Assembly: GCF_041227145.1 (NCBI RefSeq)
Contig: NZ_JBGFSP010000004.1
Span: 310,001-374,000, forward strand
Reading direction: 5' to 3'
DNA: 64,000 bases
Source of the DNA: Bacteroides sp. AN502(2024)
Lineage (GTDB): Bacteria; Bacteroidota; Bacteroidia; Bacteroidales; Bacteroidaceae
Position numbers and translations under genes: made by a program. Shown piece after piece: positions 56,365-64,000 of the stretch. The notes under the pieces are model-generated. The model saw nothing but the letters and a program-made list of their open reading frames with translations, did no database searches and was not told the origin of the DNA. Each line of letters begins with the position of its first letter. Position 1 is the first letter of the stretch.

Positions 56365-59190
56365 TCAGACTCCCAACTCTTCGCGAAGAAACTTAGGTGT
56401 ATATCCCTTGGCACTCTTCGCAACTTCTTCCGGTGTTCCGTAACTAAGGAGTTCTCCCCCGCCTTTACCACCTTCAGGACCCATATCGATAATATAATCC
56501 GCCATTTTAATCACATCCAGATTATGCTCGATGACGATAACAGTATTACCTTTATCCACAAGCTTATTCAATACCCCCATCAGTACGCGGATATCTTCAA
56601 AATGAAGTCCGGTAGTCGGTTCGTCAAGGATATAAAGAGTTTTGCCTGTATCTCTTTTCGATAGTTCCGCAGCCAGTTTCACACGCTGGCTTTCTCCACC
56701 GGAAAGAGTGGTCGAAGATTGTCCCAGCTTTATGTATCCGAGTCCGACATCCTGCAAGACTTTAATCTTATTCAAGATTTGCGGCACATTTTCAAAGAAT
56801 TCCACAGCACGGTTGATCGTCATATCAAGCACATCGGCAATCGATTTTCCCTTGAAACGTACCTCCAGTGTTTCCCGGTTGTAACGCTTGCCATGACAAA
56901 CCTCACAAGGCACATATACATCAGGAAGGAAATTCATTTCAATCGTCTTATAACCATTTCCCATACATGCTTCACAACGTCCGCCTGCAACGTTAAAGGA
57001 GAAACGTCCCGGTTTGTAACCGCGAATCTTAGCTTCCGGAAGGCCGACAAACAGGTTACGGATATCAGCAAACACACCGGTATAGGTAGCAGGATTGGAG
57101 CGTGGCGTACGTCCCAGAGGTGATTGATCGACATTCACTGCCTTATCGATGTTTTCCAGTCCTTCGACCGAATCGTATTCCAAAGGATCCTGTAAGGAAC
57201 GATAGAACTTCTGTGACAGAATCGGTTGCAGAGTTTCATTAATCAAAGTGGATTTTCCGCTTCCCGATACACCTGTCACACAAATTAGCTTACCTAACGG
57301 AAACTCTACATCGACATTCTTCAGGTTATTCCCTTTCGCCCCTTTCAGCCGGATAGATTTTCCATTTCCTTTTCTACGCTCGGCGGGAATTTCTATCTTC
57401 ATCTTCCCATTCAGGTATTGCGAAGTCATCGTATCAGTTTTCAGCATCTCCTGGGGAGTTCCGGCAAAAACGACTTCTCCTCCGAGACGTCCGGCTTTCG
57501 GTCCCATATCAATGACATAGTCGGCAGCCAACATCATATCCTTATCATGTTCCACCACAATCACGGAGTTTCCCATGTCACGAAGCTCTTTCAAAGAATG
57601 GATAAGACGCAAATTATCACGCTGATGCAAACCGATACTCGGCTCATCGAGAATATAAAGCACATTCACCAATTGAGAACCGATCTGTGTCGCCAAACGG
57701 ATACGCTGGCTCTCACCACCGGAAAGGCTGGCAGAACTGCGGTTCAATGCCAGATAATCCAAACCGACATCCAACAGGAATTTCAAACGTGTACGAATCT
57801 CTTTCAGAATCTCCACTGATATTTTCTTCTGCTTATCAGAAAGGAACTCATCTACCTTCATCAACCAGTCATACAACTCATTGATATCCATGTTCGCCAA
57901 TTCGTTGATATTCTTATCGTGAATGCGAAAATGCAGAGCTTCCTTATTCAAACGGGCCCCTTTACATTCCGGACAAACCGTTGTTTTGGCAAATTGTTCC
58001 GCCCATTTCTGTGCTGTTGCAGAAGCATCCTTTTCCTGCAACATCTGAATATACTTCACCACTCCTTCGTAAGTAACAAAGTAATCGGAGGAAGTACCGA
58101 TCAGCGAACTCTTGATTTTAATCCGTTCATCAGAACCGTGCAATACTTCATCAATCGCATCGTCCGGCAACTCCTTGATCGGAGTTTTCAATGTTGCATC
58201 GTACTTCTCAAGCAAAACACCGATTTGCCAGAAAATCATCGCATTCTTATATTTGCCCAAAGGTGCTATCGCCCCTTCATAGATGGAAAGTTCACGATCG
58301 GGAATCACTTTGTCCACATCAATCTGGTTGACTACTCCCAACCCCTTGCACTTCGGACATGCTCCTTGCGGTGAATTGAATGAGAAGTTATGTGGAGCCG
58401 GTTCACGATATGACAACCCGGTGACGGGACACATGAGCTGCTTACTGTAATGACGGATGCTTTCGGACTGGACATCCAGAATCATCATCAACCCGTCTCC
58501 CTGACGCATAGCGGTTGCCACACTCTGTTTCAGACGCCGGTTATCTTTCTCCGCTACCACTAATTTGTCAATAACTACTTCCACATCGTGATTCTTATAG
58601 CGGTCGAGCTTCATGCCATGCGTTATTTCACACAGCTCACCATCGACCCGTGCATACAGGTATCCTTTTTTACGTATTTGTTCGAAAAGTTCCCTGTAAT
58701 GTCCTTTGCGTGAACGAACCACTGGGGCCAGCAAATATATTTTCTTTCCCTTATAATCTTTCAAAATCAGGTCCAGAATCTGCTCTTCGGTATATTTCAC
58801 CATCTCCTCCCCCGACAGATAGGAATACGCCACTCCCGCACGGGCATACAACAAACGGAGATAATCATAGATCTCCGTAGTCGTTCCTACCGTGGAACGG
58901 GGATTTTTATTCGTTGTTTTCTGCTCGATGGAGATCACCGGACTCAACCCTGTTATTTTATCGACATCCGGACGCTCCATATTACCCAGGAAATTACGGG
59001 CATACGCCGAAAAAGTCTCGATATAACGGCGCTGTCCTTCGGCAAAAATCGTATCGAAGGCTAAAGAAGATTTTCCACTACCGCTCAATCCGGTGATCAC
59101 AGTCAAACTGTTACGGGGAATTTCAGCATCAATATCTTTCAAATTGTGCACGCGTGCACCATACACATTAATATATTCTGTTTCCTGCAT
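56365..59190 (-). CDS. uvrA: Excinuclease ABC subunit A
   Basis: About 941 residues from the ATG at 59190, which gives the usual opening MQETEYINVYGARVHNLKDI; ATGs at 59196 and 59217 are also open. Two ABC ATPase units: Walker A TGLSGSGKSSLAFDTIFAEG near 31 and TGVSGSGKSTLINETLQPI near 640; signatures LSGGESQRIRLATQIGSQL near 492 and LSGGESQRVKLAAEL near 835. Zinc-binding Cys pairs: CPKCKGLG near 278, CPECKGARL, and CEACMGNGYK-CEVCHG near 745. It loads UvrB on damaged DNA in nucleotide excision repair; uvrB begins 4.7 kb away on the other strand. Confidence 0.97.
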   Translation of the reverse strand: MQETEYINVYGARVHNLKDIDAEIPRNSLTVITGLSGSGKSSLAFDTIFAEGQRRYIETFSAYARNFLGNMERPDVDKITGLSPVISIEQKTTNKNPRSTVGTTTEIYDYLRLLYARAGVAYSYLSGEEMVKYTEEQILDLILKDYKGKKIYLLAPVVRSRKGHYRELFEQIRKKGYLYARVDGELCEITHGMKLDRYKNHDVEVVIDKLVVAEKDNRRLKQSVATAMRQGDGLMMILDVQSESIRHYSKQLMCPVTGLSYREPAPHNFSFNSPQGACPKCKGLGVVNQIDVDKVIPDRELSIYEGAIAPLGKYKNAMIFWQIGVLLEKYDATLKTPIKELPDDAIDEVLHGSDERIKIKSSLIGTSSDYFVTYEGVVKYIQMLQEKDASATAQKWAEQFAKTTVCPECKGARLNKEALHFRIHDKNINELANMDINELYDWLMKVDEFLSDKQKKISVEILKEIRTRLKFLLDVGLDYLALNRSSASLSGGESQRIRLATQIGSQLVNVLYILDEPSIGLHQRDNLRLIHSLKELRDMGNSVIVVEHDKDMMLAADYVIDMGPKAGRLGGEVVFAGTPQEMLKTDTMTSQYLNGKMKIEIPAERRKGNGKSIRLKGAKGNNLKNVDVEFPLGKLICVTGVSGSGKSTLINETLQPILSQKFYRSLQDPLEYDSVEGLENIDKAVNVDQSPLGRTPRSNPATYTGVFADIRNLFVGLPEAKIRGYKPGRFSFNVAGGRCEACMGNGYKTIEMNFLPDVYVPCEVCHGKRYNRETLEVRFKGKSIADVLDMTINRAVEFFENVPQILNKIKVLQDVGLGYIKLGQSSTTLSGGESQRVKLAAELSKRDTGKTLYILDEPTTGLHFEDIRVLMGVLNKLVDKGNTVIVIEHNLDVIKMADYIIDMGPEGGKGGGELLSYGTPEEVAKSAKGYTPKFLREELGV

Positions 59191-59214
59191 ATTCATATCC
59201 TTCCATAAATGTTG

Positions 59215-59222
59215 CAAAAATA
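59215..59222 (-). promoter_or_regulatory. Predicted -7 box of uvrA
   Basis: Minus-strand TATTTTTG then C (59222 to 59215), 25-32 bp before the chosen ATG. Confidence 0.55.
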
Positions 59223-59306
59223 ATGTTTCCGACCGAAATATGCTCCTAAAAAAGCAGAATATTATTTTCTTAACTCAAATCTTATGAAGATATAGGGCAT
59301 TATTTG

Positions 59307-59314
59307 TACCTTTG
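59307..59314 (+). promoter_or_regulatory. Predicted -7 box of the LysM protein gene
   Basis: TACCTTTG, 35 bp before the ATG at 59349. Confidence 0.55.
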
Positions 59315-59348
59315 TTGCTTGATTTCAAGAACCAATAGTTATAATTTG

Positions 59349-61115
59349 ATGAAACCGATAAACCGAATATTCTTATTTCTGCTTTTTATAAGCGTTTCAC
59401 ATGCTATCAGTTATGCACAGGAAAACCAATCCTATTTCTTGCATACCATCGAGAAAGGACAAAGCTTATACTCCATCTCCAAGATGTATAATGTCACAAC
59501 GTCAGACATCATACGCCTGAATCCGGGTTGTGACGAAAAGATTTATGCCGGACAAACGATTAAAATTCCTACAGGGAAAGAGAGCCAAAAGGGGGAAACA
59601 TTCCACACGATTCAAGCCGGAGAAACACTATACAAACTAACCACCCTATATCATGTATCTGCGAAAGATATTTGTGAAGCAAACCCCGGATTGAGTGCCG
59701 AAAATTTCCGCATCGGGCAAGTTATCCTGATTCCTCAGAAAAAAGAACAGCAAACCGCTACTACCCCTCAAACGCCTGCTGGAGAGACTACCATTCAAGG
59801 CCCCGTTGTTCCGAGATGCAAGGATATGCATAAGGTAAAGCGCAAAGAGACTATTTTCAGTGTGAGCCGTAAATATGGAATCAGCGAGCAGGAGTTGGTT
59901 GCAGCCAATCCGGAACTGACAAAGGGGATGAAAAAAGGCCAGTTCCTTTGCATCCCTTATCCGTCAGCAAAGACCGTACAGCCCACGCAGAAAGAAAATC
60001 CATACGCTATTCCTCCCAGCAATAGCGAACTTTTCAGCAAAAGTAAAGAGGCTCCCCAAAAGCTGTCCACCATTAAGGCTGCATTATTGCTTCCCTTTCA
60101 GGAAGACAAACGCATGGTGGAATATTACGAAGGTTTCCTGATAGCAGTAGATAGTCTGAAGCGTACAGGTACTTCTCTTGACTTATATGTATATGACTGT
60201 GGAAGAAATGTTTCTACATTAAATACGATTCTTGCCAAGAACGAGATGAAAAAGATGAATATCATCTTCGGTCCGATGCATCAGAATCAAATAAAACCAT
60301 TGTCTGACTTCGCAAAGAAAAACGACATACGTCTGGTGATTCCTTTCTCTCAAAAAGGAGAAGAAGTATTCAATAATCCGTCAGTATATCAGATCAACAC
60401 ACCTCAATCTTATTTATATTCGGAGGTTTACGAACACTTCACCCGTCAATTTCCCCATGCACATGTTATCTTCATAGAACCGGTGAATGTCGATAAGGAG
60501 AAAGCGGAATTTATCAACGGCTTGAAACAAGAGTTGAGAAGCAAAGGAATCTCCATGAAAACAGTCAGCGAAAGCGCAACGAAAGAGACGTTGAAAGCAT
60601 CGCTCCGCAGTGATAAAGAGAATATCTTCATTCCGACCTCAGGCGATGATGTCTTACTGATTAAGGTACTTCCCCAACTGACACTGCTAGTCAGAGAGAA
60701 TCCTGCAGAGCGTATTCATCTGTTCGGCTATCCCGAATGGCAGACCCATACCAAAGATTATCTGGAAAACTTCTTTGAGCTGGATGTATATTTCTATTCT
60801 TCATTCTATACGAATACATTGTTTCCGGCAGCTGTGCAGTTTACCAACGCTTACCATAAATGGTATAGCAAAGACTTGGCAAGCAAATATCCCAATTACG
60901 CAATGCTTGGCTTCGACACCGGTTTCTTCTTCCTGAAAGGATTATCGCTCTATGGCTCGGAACTGGAAAACAATCTGTCTAAGATGAATCTGACTCCCAT
61001 CCAGACCGGGTTCAAATTCCAACGGGTGAATAACTGGGGAGGATTTATTAATAAAAAAGTGTTCTTCATACGTTTCACTAAGAATTTTGAATTAGTAAAA
61101 CTTGACTTCGAATAA
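59349..61115 (+). CDS. LysM protein with C-terminal receptor/periplasmic-binding-like domain
   Basis: 588 residues from the ATG at 59349, which gives a clean signal peptide (RIFLFLLFISVSHAISYAQ). Three LysM repeats follow: HTIEKGQSLYSISKMYNVTT near 33, HTIQAGETLYKLTTLYHVSA near 82, and HKVKRKETIFSVSRKYGIS near 160. The C-terminal 330 residues, from STIKAALLLPFQEDKRMVEY, look like an amino-acid-receptor (LivK-type) periplasmic-binding fold with MNIIFGPMHQNQIKPL and YAMLGFDTGFFF. Probably binds peptidoglycan and a ligand or partner in the periplasm. It overlaps nothing; the PorT-like gene starts 8 bp later. Confidence 0.85.
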   Translation: MKPINRIFLFLLFISVSHAISYAQENQSYFLHTIEKGQSLYSISKMYNVTTSDIIRLNPGCDEKIYAGQTIKIPTGKESQKGETFHTIQAGETLYKLTTLYHVSAKDICEANPGLSAENFRIGQVILIPQKKEQQTATTPQTPAGETTIQGPVVPRCKDMHKVKRKETIFSVSRKYGISEQELVAANPELTKGMKKGQFLCIPYPSAKTVQPTQKENPYAIPPSNSELFSKSKEAPQKLSTIKAALLLPFQEDKRMVEYYEGFLIAVDSLKRTGTSLDLYVYDCGRNVSTLNTILAKNEMKKMNIIFGPMHQNQIKPLSDFAKKNDIRLVIPFSQKGEEVFNNPSVYQINTPQSYLYSEVYEHFTRQFPHAHVIFIEPVNVDKEKAEFINGLKQELRSKGISMKTVSESATKETLKASLRSDKENIFIPTSGDDVLLIKVLPQLTLLVRENPAERIHLFGYPEWQTHTKDYLENFFELDVYFYSSFYTNTLFPAAVQFTNAYHKWYSKDLASKYPNYAMLGFDTGFFFLKGLSLYGSELENNLSKMNLTPIQTGFKFQRVNNWGGFINKKVFFIRFTKNFELVKLDFE

Positions 61116-61122
61116 TACGAGA

Positions 61123-61845
61123 ATGATAAAGATAAAACCATTTTTGATCGCAACGCTCCTATTGACAGGATTGGCCCTTCCCGCCACGGCTCAAATCGGG
61201 GAAGCACGAAGCAATTTATCAGTCGGCATCAATGGAGGTGTCAATTTAAACAGTGCTTCTTTTACCCCCACCATCAAACAAAATAGCTTGATGGGAATTA
61301 CCGGAGGGTTGACCGCACGTTATATATCCGAAAAGTATTTTGCCATGATTTGTGGTGCACAGGTCGAATTAAATTTCTCGCAACGAGGCTGGGACCAATT
61401 GTTTGAGATGCCGGGAGAGAATGGAGAGATGGTGAAAGACCCTACTCAAACATACACCCGCAAAATGACATATATCGATATCCCTTTCCTCGCACACCTC
61501 GCTTTCGGACGAGATCGAGGATTACAATTTTTTGTTCATGCAGGGCCACAAATCAGCTTTCTCATCGGAGAGTCTGAAACGATTTCAGGTGTAAACATGG
61601 ACCAGCTTTCCAACACACAAAAAGCCGTGTACGGAGTCAAGATCCAAAATAAATTCGACTATGGTATTGCCGGTGGCGGTGGTATAGAACTCAGAACAAA
61701 GAAAGCCGGTAGCTTCATCGTTGAAGGGCGCTACTACTTTGCCCTGTCTGATTTTTACAGTACTACAAAGAAAGATTATTTCGCCCGTGCAGCACATGGT
61801 ACCATTACCATAAAGCTCACATACTTATTTGACTTGAAGAAATAA
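61123..61845 (+). CDS. PorT-family outer-membrane beta-barrel protein
   Basis: 240 residues from the ATG at 61123. Signal peptide PFLIATLLLTGLALPATAQ. Barrel strands include LSVGINGGVNLNSASFTPT, MTYIDIPFLAHLAFGRDRGL near 120-140, and a final IKLTYLFDL. The YIDIPFLAHL strand is typical of PorT/OMP_b-brl_2 proteins. Co-transcribed with the LysM gene (7-bp gap), so the two may act together at the envelope. Confidence 0.88.
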   Translation: MIKIKPFLIATLLLTGLALPATAQIGEARSNLSVGINGGVNLNSASFTPTIKQNSLMGITGGLTARYISEKYFAMICGAQVELNFSQRGWDQLFEMPGENGEMVKDPTQTYTRKMTYIDIPFLAHLAFGRDRGLQFFVHAGPQISFLIGESETISGVNMDQLSNTQKAVYGVKIQNKFDYGIAGGGGIELRTKKAGSFIVEGRYYFALSDFYSTTKKDYFARAAHGTITIKLTYLFDLKK

Positions 61846-61850
61846 AATTG

Positions 61851-61881
61851 CCCCTCCCCTTCTTCATCCTCCGGGGAGGGG
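61851..61881. terminator. Terminator between the PorT and DUF4293 genes
   Basis: CCCCTCCCC (61851-61859), a 13-nt loop, GGGGAGGGG (61873-61881), between converging genes. Confidence 0.75.
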
Positions 61882-61921
61882 ATATCAAACCATATTCAGT
61901 CATAGTCAAAAAGGGGAAATA

Positions 61922-62365
61922 TCATCTCAATCTATCCGCAGCCTTTACCATTACCTCATCCCGTCCGATAGCACGAACAGCCAATATATTCAAGATGATA
62001 GAAACAAGTGGCAGACACAACGCCCAGCCTATGCGGAACATATTTTCATCATTCTTCAATGCAAAATAAAAAGCGAGAAAAGCAACGTAATAACCTACCA
62101 ATAATAAGCTGTTGAAAATTGTCATGCGAATCTGTAACATACGGTTCTTATACAAAAAGATGGTAGCCACAGCCACGATGGTGCTAAGCATCAGAATTCC
62201 GAATAAGCCCCATGTAGACTGAACAGCACCGCTTAGTTCCACCCCTAACGCCTTAAAAGGATGCTCCCCCATGGCATCAATAAAGTATCCCATCGGCAAA
62301 CACATGGCTGTAATCAGCAATCCTGTGACAATCAATAAATAAACAGTCTGAATTCGTTGAATCAT
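61922..62365 (-). CDS. DUF4293 membrane protein
   Basis: 147 residues from the ATG at 62365 (MIQRIQTVYLLIVTGLLIT), the fixed DUF4293 start. Four hydrophobic helices; a short loop with MGYFIDAMGEHPFKALGVEL after the first. It is always close to rpoZ and bamD in Bacteroidetes, as here. Function unknown. Confidence 0.9.
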   Translation of the reverse strand: MIQRIQTVYLLIVTGLLITAMCLPMGYFIDAMGEHPFKALGVELSGAVQSTWGLFGILMLSTIVAVATIFLYKNRMLQIRMTIFNSLLLVGYYVAFLAFYFALKNDENMFRIGWALCLPLVSIILNILAVRAIGRDEVMVKAADRLR

Positions 62366-62474
62366 AAGTATTCTAAATAGTAGTTGAGTTAAACAATAAT
62401 AGCCAAGCAATAAGAAGCAGGGACCATCATCCCACTTACTACTTGACTATCAAAATCTTCGTCAGAGAAACAAC

Positions 62475-62810
62475 TTACAGAAGTTTTTCTTTCTCCTTAG
62501 CCGGATTCTTATAATATATCTTCCCTTCGATGTATTCTTGCGTAGCAATCAAGTCCGGCTTCGGTAATTTCTCATAATAACGAGAAATTTCGATTTGCTC
62601 TCTATTTTCAAACACTTCTTCCAAATTGTCATTGTAAGAAGCAAACTCTGCCAATTTCTTAGAAAGATCGTTTTTGATTTCTACACTGATCTGATTAGCA
62701 CGCTTACCGATAATGGCAACTGTTTCATAAATATTACCTGTATCAGCACAGAGATCCATCATGTCACGGGTTACTGTTGTAGCAGGAGCATTCGTTTTTT
62801 TGTAGTCCAT
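62475..62810 (-). CDS. rpoZ: RNA polymerase omega subunit, Bacteroidetes type
   Basis: 111 residues. TVTRDMMDLCADTGNIYETV and AIIGKRANQISVEIKNDLSK near 28-52 match omega (the helix with KRANQI). Tail: TQEYIEGKIYYKNPAKEKEK. It helps assemble RNA polymerase. It follows bamD by 14 bp and is probably co-transcribed. Confidence 0.9.
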   Translation of the reverse strand: MDYKKTNAPATTVTRDMMDLCADTGNIYETVAIIGKRANQISVEIKNDLSKKLAEFASYNDNLEEVFENREQIEISRYYEKLPKPDLIATQEYIEGKIYYKNPAKEKEKLL

Positions 62811-62824
62811 AAATCTATTTAAAT

Positions 62825-63628
62825 TTAGTCTTTAATTACTTTTTGTGATTCATTGAATATCTTCTCGGCTTCTTTCAAATATTTACTTTCCGGAAACTCA
62901 TTCTTAAAAGCATAATACTCATCAATCGTTTCGCGGTAACGATCCATTTTCTTGTCTTCCACGCTATAGATAGCCATTTCATGTTTGGCACGCAGAACCA
63001 AAATGGAAAGTTCTTCACGATAATCAGTATAAGGATAATCCTTCAATGCATTCTGAGCAGTGATTACACAAGATTCATAGTTATTCCCCAAATAATTACC
63101 CAGATTATAATATAGCTTTGCTGAATAAAGCTCCTTCAAAACCAGTTTATCCTGTAAAGCAAAAATCATATCCTGTGCTTCCTGTTTCCTGATGCTGTTC
63201 GGGAAATATTCCATGAACATCTGCAACTGCTGGATAGCCTGATAAGTGCTTGACTGGTCCAAACGTGGTTCCGGAGTGTCCTGAAATAAAGCTTTACCAG
63301 CATGGAAACGTGCCAGTTCAGTAAAAGAGCCACGAGGATAGGTGTTGAAGTAGGTGGTAAATGTCTGGGCAGCTGTCTGATAATCTTTCTGATTATAGTA
63401 GCTCATTCCCAACATATACAAAGATTCTTCCGCTTTATCGGTTCCTTTCATAATGGTTATCAACTCATTCAACAACGTAGCCGAACGGTTGTACTGTCCC
63501 TTCGCGAAATAGTTTTTGGCGGCTTCGTACTTGTATTCATAATTGGTGCTTTTCAGCAATTTGTTATACTCCCCACATGATGTAAGGGTAGCCGCCGCAA
63601 GCAAAGATATAATGATATTTTTCTTCAT
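62825..63628 (-). CDS. bamD: Outer-membrane assembly lipoprotein BamD
   Basis: 267 residues from the ATG at 63628. Lipobox LLAAATLTSCGEYNKLL (Cys near 19). Tetratricopeptide-like helices: AAKNYFAKGQYNRSATLLNE near 36, YMLGMSYYNQKDYQTAAQTF near 70, and later repeats to ESKYLKEAEKIFNESQK. BamD works with BamA to insert barrel proteins. Promoter at 63647-63677. Confidence 0.93.
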   Translation of the reverse strand: MKKNIIISLLAAATLTSCGEYNKLLKSTNYEYKYEAAKNYFAKGQYNRSATLLNELITIMKGTDKAEESLYMLGMSYYNQKDYQTAAQTFTTYFNTYPRGSFTELARFHAGKALFQDTPEPRLDQSSTYQAIQQLQMFMEYFPNSIRKQEAQDMIFALQDKLVLKELYSAKLYYNLGNYLGNNYESCVITAQNALKDYPYTDYREELSILVLRAKHEMAIYSVEDKKMDRYRETIDEYYAFKNEFPESKYLKEAEKIFNESQKVIKD

Positions 63629-63646
63629 CCTATTAAAAATAATGCG

Positions 63647-63677
63647 CAAAGTTACTTATTCGTTGGGAATTTAGCAA
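63647..63677 (-). promoter_or_regulatory. Promoter of bamD-rpoZ
   Basis: Minus-strand TTG (63677-63675), 20 bp, TAACTTTG (63654-63647): close to the Bacteroides consensus, 19 bp before the ATG. Confidence 0.7.
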
Positions 63678-63901
63678 TTAATCTGTGTTTTTTAATACAT
63701 AAAAGGCGTTAAACATCGACAAAAGGAGAAAAAATGAGGTCGAATTGCCATAGTAACGGTATGTATTGTTTCCGGTATTACTAATAGTATGAACCTGTTT
63801 CTTGATATTGATATGTTGCAAACGTAAAGGATTTATTTGGAAAAATGATTTGTTATCTCGATTATTTTAGCGAATATTGCTCCACTTTTTAGGATTTAAC
63901 T

Positions 63902-64000
63902 ATGAATTATGAACTAACATCAGCTTACAAACCTACCGGAGATCAGCCGGAAGCTATCGCACAGCTTACCGAAGGGGTACTCCGGGGAGTTCCCGCACAG
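63902..64000 (+). CDS. uvrB: Excinuclease ABC subunit B, N-terminus only (cut by window edge)
   Basis: The first 33 codons, MNYELTSAYKPTGDQPEAIA then QLTEGVLRGVPAQ, are the UvrB start before its Walker A (which lies beyond the window). UvrB is the damage-verifying helicase of excision repair and partner of UvrA above. Confidence 0.93.
   Translation, partial: MNYELTSAYKPTGDQPEAIAQLTEGVLRGVPAQ

Overview
The window comes from a Bacteroides chromosome, most likely of the B. thetaiotaomicron/ovatus type. The evidence is the -33 TTTG / -7 TAnnTTTG promoters, a UpxY-type antiterminator ahead of a capsule operon, the BT4734-like/DUF3987 gene pair, DUF3078, DUF4293, DUF5053 and PorT proteins, and Bacteroidetes-type housekeeping genes (pyrG, yidC, uvrA, rpoZ, bamD, uvrB). 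No rRNA, complete tRNA or CRISPR array was seen.

Bases 1-14.8 kb form an accessory, defence-rich island. A minus-strand operon encodes a coiled-coil plus DarT-like ADP-ribosyltransferase, a NADAR-like protein (possible antidote) and a ZorA/MotA-like membrane protein cut by the left edge. A large SMC-like AAA ATPase is divergent from it. An ISAon1/ISL3-like element follows, then an IS66 element whose 22-bp ends and 8-bp target duplication can be read exactly; it splits a DUF5053 gene. Next is a three-gene operon (DUF262, DUF3696-type ATPase, unknown protein) resembling the Menshen defence system. Decayed small genes close the island.

Bases 14.9-18.7 kb hold a BT4734-like/DUF3987 pair, an array of four palindromes at exact 22-bp spacing, and an Rpn-family nuclease.

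Bases 18.7-42.2 kb are one large minus-strand capsule/exopolysaccharide locus. It runs from UpxY through a UDP-sugar dehydratase, Wza, Wzc and a UDP-sugar dehydrogenase, past decayed rfbC/rfbD, through an AT-rich variable core (Wzx, Glf, pyruvyltransferase, GlfT-like and other glycosyltransferases, Wzy). It ends with aminotransferases, an ATP-grasp enzyme and two initiating sugar-phosphate transferases. The genes predict a Wzx/Wzy-assembled polymer with uronic acid, galactofuranose, pyruvate ketals and amino sugars.

Bases 42.3-64 kb are mostly core genome: DUF3078, pyrG, yidC, a lipoprotein S9 peptidase, PadR/PspC, GNAT, a POT peptide transporter, YbaK, UvrA, a LysM/receptor-like protein, PorT, DUF4293, RpoZ, BamD and the start of UvrB. 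One accessory insertion interrupts it: a two-gene ATPase plus ExK-motif protein that sits where a MATE transporter gene has been reduced to its first 56 codons.
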